From: an uncultured Prevotellaceae bacterium | Lineage (GTDB): Bacteria; Bacteroidota; Bacteroidia; Bacteroidales; Bacteroidaceae | Assembly (NCBI GenBank): GCA_900315105.1 | Contig: OMXX01000018.1 | Span: 1 to 64,000 of the forward strand | DNA: 64,000 nucleotides | Reading direction: 5' to 3' | Part shown: one piece after another, positions 28,101 to 35,606 of the stretch | Position numbering within the stretch: position 1 is the stretch's first letter | Layout: each line of letters starts with the position of its first letter | The notes under the pieces: model-generated | What the model saw: the letters and a program-made list of their open reading frames with translations, nothing else | The model's database searches: none | What the model was told of the DNA's origin: nothing | Program-made: the position numbers and the translations under genes

Positions 28101-29150
28101 CTATTTTACTATATTGGGAATTCCATTAAGTTCATTTTGGATATATTCCAAAGAAGCTATTTTTTCCTTTGTTTCTTCAAGATTAAGTATTCTTGTATTG
28201 TTCGAGTTAAATTCTTCAATCAATGCGCGCTTCACATCACCCTCTTTAAAATACTTATCGTAGTTCAAGTCACGGTTGTCAGCTGGTACAGCATAGAAGT
28301 TACCCATATCAATGGCCTTAGCAGCCTCCTCCTTAGTCAGCAGAGTCTCATACATCTTTTCTCCGTGACGAATACCAATCACCTTAATTTCCTCTTTCTT
28401 ACCACCAAACAGCTCACATACTGCCTCTGCCTGGGTCTGGATGGTGCAGGCGGGTGCCTTCTGGACAAGAATGTCACCATTCTTACCGTGCTCGAAAGCG
28501 AAGAGCACCAAGTCAACGGCTTCTTCAAGGCTCATAATGAAGCGTGTCATCTTGGGCTCGGTCAGGGTGATAGGGTTGCCCTTGCGGATCTGGTCAATCC
28601 AAAGAGGAATGACGCTACCTCGACTACACATCACATTGCCGTAACGGGTGCAGCAGATCTTGGTGTCACCACTCAGGCGGCTCTTGGCCACGGCAATCTT
28701 CTCTTCAATAGCTTTAGTGATGCCCATAGCATTGATGGGATATGCGGCCTTATCTGTGCTCAAGCAAATCACACACTTTACGCCTGCATCAATAGCGGCA
28801 TCCAGCGTATTGTCGGTACCTATCACATTGGTCTTCACAGCCTCCATCGGGAAGAACTCGCAGCTGGGCACCTGTTTCAGAGCAGCAGCATGGAACACAT
28901 AGTCCACGCCCTTCATAGCATACTTCAGCGTGCTCTTGTTGCGCACGTCACCAATATAGAACTTAATCTTGTTGGCTACCTCCGGCATACGTGCCTGGAA
29001 GTCGTGACGCATATCATCCTGCTTCTTCTCGTCACGAGAGAAGATGCGGATCTCACCTATGTCGGTCTTCAAAAAACGGTTAAGTACTGCGTTTCCAAAC
29101 GATCCTGTTCCTCCAGTAATGAGGAGGACTTTGTCCTTAAATAAGCTCAT
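28101..29150 (-). CDS. capE: UDP-GlcNAc 4,6-dehydratase/5- and 3-epimerase (CapE/FnlA/WbjB)
   Basis: 349 residues of the extended SDR family. GGTGSFGNAVL forms the nucleotide site, and the catalytic YxxxK is replaced by MGITK (SxxK pattern with Met in place of Tyr) as in CapE/FlaA1 enzymes. It is the first step to UDP-L-FucNAc. The following capF and capG form the full CapEFG set in order, so the assignment is strong. Confidence 0.92.
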   Translation of the reverse strand: MSLFKDKVLLITGGTGSFGNAVLNRFLKTDIGEIRIFSRDEKKQDDMRHDFQARMPEVANKIKFYIGDVRNKSTLKYAMKGVDYVFHAAALKQVPSCEFFPMEAVKTNVIGTDNTLDAAIDAGVKCVICLSTDKAAYPINAMGITKAIEEKIAVAKSRLSGDTKICCTRYGNVMCSRGSVIPLWIDQIRKGNPITLTEPKMTRFIMSLEEAVDLVLFAFEHGKNGDILVQKAPACTIQTQAEAVCELFGGKKEEIKVIGIRHGEKMYETLLTKEEAAKAIDMGNFYAVPADNRDLNYDKYFKEGDVKRALIEEFNSNNTRILNLEETKEKIASLEYIQNELNGIPNIVK

Positions 29151-29180
29151 TGCTATATCTTGTTTAAATTATAATCACTG

Positions 29181-30383
29181 TTATTTTACCGGTTCGAAAT
29201 AGGTGTCCGGCTTATTGGGATTGAATATCTCGTTGCAGTACATTACTGTGACGAGGTTTTCTGTGTCACTGAGGTTGATGATGTTGTGGGTATAACCAGG
29301 CAGCATGTGAATGCATTGGATATTGTCACCACTCACTTCAAACTCAATTACTTCGTCAGTACCCAGTTTACGTTCCTGAATCAAGCCATGACCGGCTACT
29401 ACAATGAAGAACTCCCACTTGGTGTTATGCCAGTGTTGTCCCTTGATAATGCCAGGTTTTGATATGTTAATACTCACCTGACCAGCATTAAGGGTATGAA
29501 CCAACTCTGTAAACGAGCCACGATCATCCACATTCATCTTCAAAGGGAAAGCAACTTTTTCCTTGGGCAGGTAGCTCAGATATGTGCTATACAACTTCTT
29601 TGCAAAGCTATTCTCTGGTATCTCTGGTATCATCAGGGTCTTGGGCTGCTCAGCGAAACTCTTTAAGAGTTCGACAATCTCGCCCAAAGTTGCTTTGTGG
29701 GTTGTTGGCACATAACAATATTTGCCATCTGCCTGTGGTAAAACATCAAGGCCGTCAAACTCACAATGATGCTCTTCACCTTTTAGACAGGCAATCATCT
29801 CATCAGCTAAATCGTCAATGTAGAGTAGTTCCAGTTCAACGCTTGGGTCGTTGACTGTATAAGGCAGGTCGTTAGCAAATGCATTGCAGAATGTTGCCAC
29901 TGCACTGTTGTAGTTGGGGCGGCACCACTTGCCAAACAGATTCGGGAAACGGTAAATCAACATTCTTGCACCTGTCTCTTTGCCGTACTCCAAGAACAGA
30001 TCTTCGCCTGCCTTCTTGCTGCGACCATACTCACTATTGCCGAAACGGCCTGTAAGAGAGGCTTGTTGTGAGCTTGACAGCATTACAGGGCAAGTATTAC
30101 CATGCTTCTTCAATGTATCAAGCAATGTCGATGCAAAGCCGAAGTTGCCCTGCATGAACTCTTCCTGATTCTGAGGACGGTTTACACCTGCGAGGTTGAA
30201 AACGAAGTTCGCATTCTTGCAGTATTCGTCCAGTTGTTCAGGAGTTGAGTCAAGATCATATTCATACACGGCCTCCACTGTCACGTCACCATAGCAACGT
30301 GCCTTGCCATCCTTTATATTATTCAACTGTGCACACAGGTTCTTACCAACGAACCCTTTTGCGCCTGTTACTAATATCTTCAT
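29181..30383 (-). CDS. capF: UDP-2-acetamido-2,6-dideoxy-hexulose reductase with C-terminal cupin (CapF/FnlB/WbjC)
   Basis: 400 residues: an SDR reductase (GAKGFVGKN near the N-terminus, YGRSKKAGED) followed by a cupin domain (GQHWHNTKWEFFIV) as in CapF. CapF works after CapE to give the UDP-L-6-deoxy-talose amino sugar, which CapG converts to UDP-L-FucNAc. The cupin domain matches the S. aureus CapF layout. Spacing to capE is 30 nt. Confidence 0.92.
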   Translation of the reverse strand: MKILVTGAKGFVGKNLCAQLNNIKDGKARCYGDVTVEAVYEYDLDSTPEQLDEYCKNANFVFNLAGVNRPQNQEEFMQGNFGFASTLLDTLKKHGNTCPVMLSSSQQASLTGRFGNSEYGRSKKAGEDLFLEYGKETGARMLIYRFPNLFGKWCRPNYNSAVATFCNAFANDLPYTVNDPSVELELLYIDDLADEMIACLKGEEHHCEFDGLDVLPQADGKYCYVPTTHKATLGEIVELLKSFAEQPKTLMIPEIPENSFAKKLYSTYLSYLPKEKVAFPLKMNVDDRGSFTELVHTLNAGQVSINISKPGIIKGQHWHNTKWEFFIVVAGHGLIQERKLGTDEVIEFEVSGDNIQCIHMLPGYTHNIINLSDTENLVTVMYCNEIFNPNKPDTYFEPVK

Positions 30384-30495
30384 ACTAAATATTATTTGAA
30401 CTTCCGCCAGAGCTCCGCTCCCCCCGTTGTCCTGTGCGACTGCTTTTTCTTTTCTCGTCGCCTCAAAACTTAAACCAGTCGAGGACTGCCCCCTT

Positions 30496-30530
30496 GGCGA
30501 AAATTTTTATACTCAATTAAAATTTTCGCC
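30496..30530 (-). terminator. Inverted repeat spanning the capG stop codon
   Basis: GGCGAAAATTTT at 30496-30507 and AAAATTTTCGCC at 30519-30530 form a 12-bp stem, loop 11 nt, AT-rich toward the loop. The capG stop codon lies in it. It could attenuate transcription or protect the 3' end; no U-tract is obvious, and the operon continues. Confidence 0.5.
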
Positions 30531-31677
30531 ATACCATTTTGTTAACGATGCCAACGTAGCTTTGGATAATCTTTACCACCTTGGTAGAAACATTCTCCTC
30601 GATATAGTCAGGAACAGGAATGCCGTAGTCACCATTCTGATTCAATGTCACTGCAGTATCTACAGCCTGAAGCAATGATTTTTCGTCGATACCTGCGATG
30701 ATGAAACATGCTTTATCGATAGCCTCAGGACGCTCTGTAGAGGTACGAATGCAGATAGCAGGGAATGGATGACCAACAGATGTGAAGAAACTGCTCTCTT
30801 CAGGCAGAGTTCCAGAGTCAGAAACTACTGCAAAAGCATTCATCTGTAGGCAGTTGTAATCATGGAAGCCAAGAGGCTCGTGCTGAATGACACGACTGTC
30901 GAGCTGGAAGCCAGACTGTTCCAAACGCTTACGGCTTCTTGGATGGCAGCTATAAAGAATTGGCATATCATATTTCTCAGCCATCTTATTGATAGCTGTG
31001 AAAAGACTCATAAAGTTCTTCTCAGTATCGATGTTCTCTTCACGATGTGCAGAGAGCAGTATGTACTTCCCTTTCTCCAAGCCCAAACGCTTGTGAATAT
31101 CACTAGCCTCAATCTCGGCAAGGTTCTGATGCAGCACCTCAGCCATTGGGCTACCAGTAACGTATGTACGCTCCTTGGGCAGACCGCAGTCAGCCAGATA
31201 GCGACGTGCATGCTCAGAGTATGCCATATTCACATCACTGATGATGTCAACAATCCTGCGGTTGGTCTCCTCTGGCAGACACTCATCCTTGCAGCGGTTA
31301 CCTGCCTCCATGTGGAAGATGGGAATATGCAGGCGCTTGGCACCAATAACAGACAAGCAGCTATTGGTATCACCAAGTACTAGCACTGCATCTGGCTTGG
31401 TCTCAACCATCACCTTATATGATTTATCGATGATGTTACCCATCGTAGAACCGAGGTCGTCACCCACTGCTTCCATATAGATATCAGGATCTGCCAGCTT
31501 CAAATCCTTAAAGAAAACCCCATTCAGGTTGTAGTCATAGTTCTGCCCAGTATGTGCTAGGAGACAGTCAAAGTACTGACGGCACTTGTTAATCACCGCA
31601 GCCAAGCGGATAATCTCTGGGCGCGTTCCAACAATTATCAGAAGCTTCAGCTTCCCATTCTCTTTAAATTTTGCCAT
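30517..31677 (-). CDS. capG: UDP-N-acetylglucosamine 2-epimerase-family, UDP-L-FucNAc synthase (CapG/FnlC/WbjD)
   Basis: 386 residues. GTRPEIIRLAAVINK, AHTGQNYDY, EAGNRCKDECLPEETNRRI and YSCHPRSRKR are the WecB/CapG epimerase motifs; the position with capE and capF makes it CapG. First gene of the polysaccharide operon in transcription order. Just upstream (25 nt from the ATG) lies the first copy of the tRNA-like repeat element at 31703-31755, so the leader of this operon probably includes it. Confidence 0.92.
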   Translation of the reverse strand: MAKFKENGKLKLLIIVGTRPEIIRLAAVINKCRQYFDCLLAHTGQNYDYNLNGVFFKDLKLADPDIYMEAVGDDLGSTMGNIIDKSYKVMVETKPDAVLVLGDTNSCLSVIGAKRLHIPIFHMEAGNRCKDECLPEETNRRIVDIISDVNMAYSEHARRYLADCGLPKERTYVTGSPMAEVLHQNLAEIEASDIHKRLGLEKGKYILLSAHREENIDTEKNFMSLFTAINKMAEKYDMPILYSCHPRSRKRLEQSGFQLDSRVIQHEPLGFHDYNCLQMNAFAVVSDSGTLPEESSFFTSVGHPFPAICIRTSTERPEAIDKACFIIAGIDEKSLLQAVDTAVTLNQNGDYGIPVPDYIEENVSTKVVKIIQSYVGIVNKMVWRKF

Positions 31678-31702
31678 TTCTATTAAATGATTTCTTCTTT
31701 AA

Positions 31703-31755
31703 TTTGTTCTGACTGGCAGTATCGAACTGCATCTTGCGACCACCTGTGCAATCAG
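31703..31755 (-). repeat. tRNA-like leader repeat, copy 1 (upstream of capG)
   Basis: 53 bp, read on the minus strand. A 7-bp terminal stem (CTGATTG/CAGTCAG) encloses hairpin 1 (GTC-GCAA-GAT, a GNRA loop) and hairpin 2 (GCAG-TTCGATA-CTGC). It ends 25 nt before the capG ATG. See the copies at 34958 and 40652. Confidence 0.75.
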
Positions 31756-32139
31756 ATATTATTTCAAGTCATTAGCCAGAAGCCAAGTTCCTGTCATTTT
31801 ACTGTTGTTTTGTTAAATAACCTTTCAAAATGTTTATTTTTGTTTTCTCGTTAAACAAGGGTCTTTACAATTTCTCTCGGATTTTCTTAGAACAGGCCGA
31901 GCCCTGATTTTTTTCGATTTTCTCTCATTTTCCACTCGAACGCCCCTTCAGTCACCTCAACCAGCCTTCTTAAAATTAACATTTCTTCACTCTCATGGGA
32001 TAAGAAATCTTAACGCTCTTGCATATTCGCATAAAAAGTAGTACTTTTGTATTGAAATGAGCGGAAAAGGCTCAATTTCCCTGATGTCTGATGAATGTCT
32101 GATGAAACAGGAAACGGTGATTTCGTTTTATATTGTGTA
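31756..32139. other. Intergenic region between the polysaccharide operon and the helicase module
   Basis: Together with copy 1 of the repeat, 31678-32139 is a 462-bp non-coding interval. It is AT-rich and holds no credible gene. A 7-bp palindrome, AAAAGTA-G-TACTTTT, lies at about 32035-32049, and the sequence contains the plus-strand promoter listed separately. No clear minus-strand promoter for the capG operon was identified. Confidence 0.5.
32019..32049 (+). promoter_or_regulatory. Plus-strand Bacteroidetes promoter with no obvious gene
   Basis: -33 TTG at 32019-32021, spacer 20, -7 TACTTTTG at 32042-32049. Predicted transcription starts near 32056, one base before an ATG at 32057. The reading frame that follows (about 80 codons) is antisense to the 99-residue gene and shows no family. 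It may drive antisense RNA over the helicase module or be a remnant of a lost gene. Confidence 0.55.
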
Positions 32140-32439
32140 TCAGGCTGTTATGCGGAAGTTCACATTAGCTGGGAAATCGTACTTGACCTTTTTACCGTCT
32201 ACCGTAATACTTTTATTGAGATTTATCTCAAACTGGAACAAAGAGTCATCGCTCAACAGTATGTCATATTCGCCGCGTATGAGCAACTCATTGACATAAG
32301 TCTTATAATCTGAAAAATTTTTAATGTCTGGTTTTACCACATTGAAAGACGACGGTCTGATGTGACTTTTCAAGACACCACAATCCTCACAGACCTTGGC
32401 AGCTTCCTTTATCGACATAATGAACAATGAGTTATTCAT
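32140..32439 (-). CDS. Small partner protein of the helicase, unknown function (99 aa)
   Basis: Start at the ATG at 32439 (MNNSLFIMSIKEAAKV); a longer frame runs to 32469. It overlaps the helicase stop by 8 nt, a strong sign of translational coupling. The protein is hydrophilic, with two cysteines in ECAKVCEDCG-like order (KVCEDCGVL) and a DILLSDDSLFQFEINL segment that faintly resembles DUF2290-type proteins. I do not assign a function. Confidence 0.6.
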   Translation of the reverse strand: MNNSLFIMSIKEAAKVCEDCGVLKSHIRPSSFNVVKPDIKNFSDYKTYVNELLIRGEYDILLSDDSLFQFEINLNKSITVDGKKVKYDFPANVNFRITA

Positions 32440-34498
32440 CTTCACCTTTCCTAAGATTCTGAGCGACAAACTTAATAATCTCGTCTGTTGTCATTCCAGT
32501 TCCTCTAAACTGCTCCAGGAGTGACGACATCGACATACCAAGTTTCTCACGTTTTCTGCTCACGTTCTCAATGTTTTTTGTGTCATTCTTGTCTGGCTGT
32601 TGGAAAACTAATTTGTAGTTATGCTCCCTCAGCCTGTTATATTCAGCCATAAGCATATCCATACCATCGCCACAGCCAGAAAGATATAACCATCCTTTCG
32701 TCCTAGTCATGCTAGTAAACAATTTGTCACGCATAACGACGTTATCGGGAATACTAAAGACTGCATCGCTCCCACAAATAAACACCACGCCGCACTCATT
32801 GCCCTTTGCCTTATTCACTGTAGAAAGCGTCACGCATCCTTCCCTGAAAAAAGCCGTGTTAGCATAAGGTGCTTGGATGAGATTGAAAACGTTTATGCCA
32901 TTTTGAGCAAGATGTAAAGTTATATTATGAAAATAAGAATCGATGTTCTTCATATCCAAGCATATCACGCATATATCTGTTGGCAATAGTCCCTCACTGT
33001 TAATACAGTTGGTAATTTCTTTCGCCATTAACACGCATTCATTTTGGATGTTGGCACATTTAGCTGTATTGATTGTTGTTTCATCAAATTGGGCGTTTGA
33101 ATAGGAAGGAGTATTCCTTTCTGGTCTGGATATGACCATGTGGGAACCCGTTTGGCAGTCGCCTTCTTCTACCTCAAAGCCCAATGAGCTCCATAGGTGT
33201 GTGGTATCAAGACGCTGAAGAACTTTACTATAATAGATGCCCAGCCCCAAAGCAAATGCTGAGATGAGCACGTAACGAGGTGTGCGATAACAATGTTCAA
33301 GAACTTTATCTTGTAGTTCAGGGTTTACACTGAGGTCGACAAAAGGCTGTCCAGAACTGTCATAGCCAAAAGTCTTATGCTCGTCCTGAATATCTACCTC
33401 AAAAATGTTTTGGAAATCATCATAAGCCCAACAGATTCTTTTTGTCTTGCAGAGTTTATAGCATAGGCGATAGAACTCAATCGGAAAATCCTGACCTTCA
33501 TCTATGAGTATCATATCGTACTTCTTCTCTATGTCGTGGTTTATCAGCTGTTCGCAAATATAGGCAAAAGCGTCTTTTCCATGACCACGAGCCTCCCTGA
33601 GCGTTTGTGGTGACACTTGGTTATCTCTGCAGGCATTGTAATAGACTCCCTCTGTGGTTGAACCGCCCCATCCGTGAAGTACATGAATATTATCCCAACA
33701 AGGTTCTTGATTATTGGAATAGATTTTGTACACCCTTTTAATAAGCTCCCTTACAGTGTCTGCAAGAGATTTCGTAAAGAATGTATATAATATTGTATCT
33801 TCCTGATGGTGCAAATGATACAGAGCAGCCTTATATGCCAAAACAATTGTCTTGCCAGAACCTGCCAATCCGCGAATCCTCTGAGGCAAGTTAATGTCAA
33901 TAATTGCAATTTCCTTCTGCCTTTGATCAAAATTAGCGATATGATTCTGTATGTCATCAAGAACCTGTGCTTTTGTATTAGGTCGAATATATTTCCGTTC
34001 TTTCTTGGTTATCATTCTGGCAGTACCCTCGACACTCCCTACCAGTAAACGAAATTCTTCTGTCGGAATTGCGCCACATCCACGAGTCCTAATCAGTTCT
34101 GCCACGTCATCCACTTTGCAAAGAATATATCCATCAAGTTCCTGATAGTCGTAGTTCCCTACAACAACCGACGTTATATCATATCGTAGTCCTCTGCCCT
34201 GTCGGAGAGAAGGAAATTTCTTAATTCGAGAGGAAATTTCCGTATAGAGATTATCTACACGTTCCATTGACTGATCGTCAAATACGCCTCTACTTTCCAG
34301 ATCAAAAAAGAATATGCCATATAAAGGAGACAATAAGAGAAGTTTTGCTTCCACATTCTCGCTTTCGATGTCGCCTCTGAAAAAAGGAAACTTGTAATAG
34401 ATACAGGAATCCTCATCGGCCACTTGTTTTATCTGCGTAAAAACCAAGTTAGCCAAAGCATCATTCTCAATGGCTGTCCTATCAACAGTTATGTTCAT
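32432..34498 (-). CDS. SF1 (UvrD/Rep-like) helicase with unusual N-terminal domain
   Basis: 688 residues. Walker A is LAGSGKTIVL at 211-220, Walker B is MILIDEGQDF at 329-338, and late motifs include NKAKGNE and TSMTRTKGWLYLSG (motif VI). The first ~190 residues hold a beta-rich region that may be a degraded NERD-like nuclease domain, but the usual acid-Lys pair is not clear. Proteins of this type occur as anti-phage helicases paired with small partners. With the 99-residue partner this looks like a two-gene defence module; that role is inference. Confidence 0.78.
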   Translation of the reverse strand: MNITVDRTAIENDALANLVFTQIKQVADEDSCIYYKFPFFRGDIESENVEAKLLLLSPLYGIFFFDLESRGVFDDQSMERVDNLYTEISSRIKKFPSLRQGRGLRYDITSVVVGNYDYQELDGYILCKVDDVAELIRTRGCGAIPTEEFRLLVGSVEGTARMITKKERKYIRPNTKAQVLDDIQNHIANFDQRQKEIAIIDINLPQRIRGLAGSGKTIVLAYKAALYHLHHQEDTILYTFFTKSLADTVRELIKRVYKIYSNNQEPCWDNIHVLHGWGGSTTEGVYYNACRDNQVSPQTLREARGHGKDAFAYICEQLINHDIEKKYDMILIDEGQDFPIEFYRLCYKLCKTKRICWAYDDFQNIFEVDIQDEHKTFGYDSSGQPFVDLSVNPELQDKVLEHCYRTPRYVLISAFALGLGIYYSKVLQRLDTTHLWSSLGFEVEEGDCQTGSHMVISRPERNTPSYSNAQFDETTINTAKCANIQNECVLMAKEITNCINSEGLLPTDICVICLDMKNIDSYFHNITLHLAQNGINVFNLIQAPYANTAFFREGCVTLSTVNKAKGNECGVVFICGSDAVFSIPDNVVMRDKLFTSMTRTKGWLYLSGCGDGMDMLMAEYNRLREHNYKLVFQQPDKNDTKNIENVSRKREKLGMSMSSLLEQFRGTGMTTDEIIKFVAQNLRKGEDE

Positions 34499-34598
34499 CG
34501 TTTGGAATTCTGATTTTTTGTTTCCGTGAATACCATATCGGCATTCTCAGCTTCAGTATAATGGCTAGTGGCAGGCTCCTGTCGTAGGGTGAATCACC

Positions 34599-34949
34599 TT
34601 AATCCTCTAAGTATCCCAGATGTGCCAATGTTCCAAGCACCCATACTTCACCTTGCACTAAGCGATTGGATGCTTCATTGATTAAGCGCTCTTTCTCTTC
34701 TTCTGGATAATCTGCTTTTCGTATTTGAATTTCACTATTTGCCTTGAAGTACTCTGTCACTCCCTTGACAGTGTCAACCTTTACATTTTTACTGCTATAA
34801 AAAGCCTTAGATACCTCGTCAATAAAAGTGATAAGGTTATCTTCATACAACGCAGACTTTATTAGTGCTTGTATTTTCTTCTCCTCTGGTGTTGCATTCT
34901 GCTTTGCAAGCATCTCAGCGAAATAAACAGCAAGATCCTCTTGTTTCAT
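34599..34949 (-). CDS. Hypothetical protein (116 aa)
   Basis: Start is the ATG at 34949. A longer frame to 35009 is read through the repeat element and is rejected. The product is helical and acidic (KQEDLAVYFAEMLAKQN...PEEEKERLINEASNRLVQGEV). No family recognised. Copy 2 of the tRNA-like element ends 8 nt upstream of the ATG, so its translation is likely governed by that leader. It is about 100 nt upstream of the helicase. Confidence 0.65.
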   Translation of the reverse strand: MKQEDLAVYFAEMLAKQNATPEEKKIQALIKSALYEDNLITFIDEVSKAFYSSKNVKVDTVKGVTEYFKANSEIQIRKADYPEEEKERLINEASNRLVQGEVWVLGTLAHLGYLED

Positions 34950-34957
34950 TATTGTGA

Positions 34958-35013
34958 TTTGTTCTGACTGGCAGTATCGAACTGCATCACTTAGCGACCA
35001 CCTGTGCAATCAG
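34958..35013 (-). repeat. tRNA-like leader repeat, copy 2
   Basis: 56 bp on the minus strand, 8 nt before the ATG of the 116-residue gene. Terminal stem CTGATTG/CAGTCAG, hairpin 1 GTCGC-TAA-GTGAT, hairpin 2 GCAG-TTCGATA-CTGC. On the far side it is followed by a shared tail rich in GATGTTTGATG and GATGATGG units. Confidence 0.8.
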
Positions 35014-35286
35014 AAGATGTTTGATGTTTTATGGATGATGGATGATGTAATAAGAGATGGATGATCCACTATCATTTCCGCATTACAGAGGCTACCAGAA
35101 GGCACCTTGCTCATCACGAACTCACGAAGGATAAAATTGATTGCCGCCTCGTTAATCGCATCGCTGTAGCCTAAAGGCTTCAGCCAAACCCTCATCTCGT
35201 CGATGATATGGACATCTCAGGATCTGCTCCTTCAGAGGCTCTGTGACTTCTATGATATTCTTTATTGGCGGCGTTATAAGTGGCAT
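35010..35286 (-). pseudogene. Frameshifted small gene
   Basis: From the ATG at 35286 the frame reads MPLITPPIKNIIEV to about 35212, then shifts by one base into HIIDEMRVWLKPLG and on to SKVPSGSLC before a stop at 35010-35012. Both halves look like one protein, and the C-terminal ~15 residues come from the repeat tail next to copy 2. I do not recognise the family. A sequencing error could mimic the shift. Confidence 0.45.
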
Positions 35287-35318
35287 GATATTATATGCAG
35301 ATACGTCTGCCTAATATG

Positions 35319-35570
35319 TCATTGACAAAGAGTAAACTTGTTTCTCTCGCGGTCAAACCACAATTCATAGGTTTCCCTTTCACCTTTCACAAATCCCTTA
35401 ACTATAATTTTGTCGTAGTCAATATTGTCTATTGAAACAATTCCATCAAAAGATATTTCCAAACCAGAAAAAGTTATCTGTTGATCTTGGTGTTTGCCAA
35501 TTAAACTACATCTTATAGTGTCTGTCGCTAAGTCTAGCAAGGACCTTACTGTCATTTCCTGAATCTTCAT
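35319..35570 (-). CDS. Hypothetical protein (83 aa)
   Basis: 83 residues, beta-rich, acidic, with KEYELWFD-type strand endings (YELWFDRERNKFTL). Lies 36 nt after the HEPN gene in the same direction, with an ATG at 35570. No family recognised. Position suggests it belongs to the HEPN gene's transcript. Confidence 0.55.
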   Translation of the reverse strand: MKIQEMTVRSLLDLATDTIRCSLIGKHQDQQITFSGLEISFDGIVSIDNIDYDKIIVKGFVKGERETYELWFDRERNKFTLCQ

Positions 35571-35606
35571 CGTATTACATTTTTATTTAACCAATGACTT
35601 TTATCT

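Noticed and set aside
28095..29144. A long plus-strand open frame across almost all of capE
   Set aside because: The minus frame has all the CapE motifs; the plus frame has no recognisable domain and is a shadow of a codon-biased gene.
32057..32299. An 80-codon plus-strand gene after the orphan promoter
   Set aside because: The frame is largely antisense to the 99-residue gene and shows no motif; only the promoter is reported.
34950..35009. N-terminal extension of the 116-residue protein to 35009
   Set aside because: The extra residues are read through the tRNA-like element copy 2, not a protein segment.
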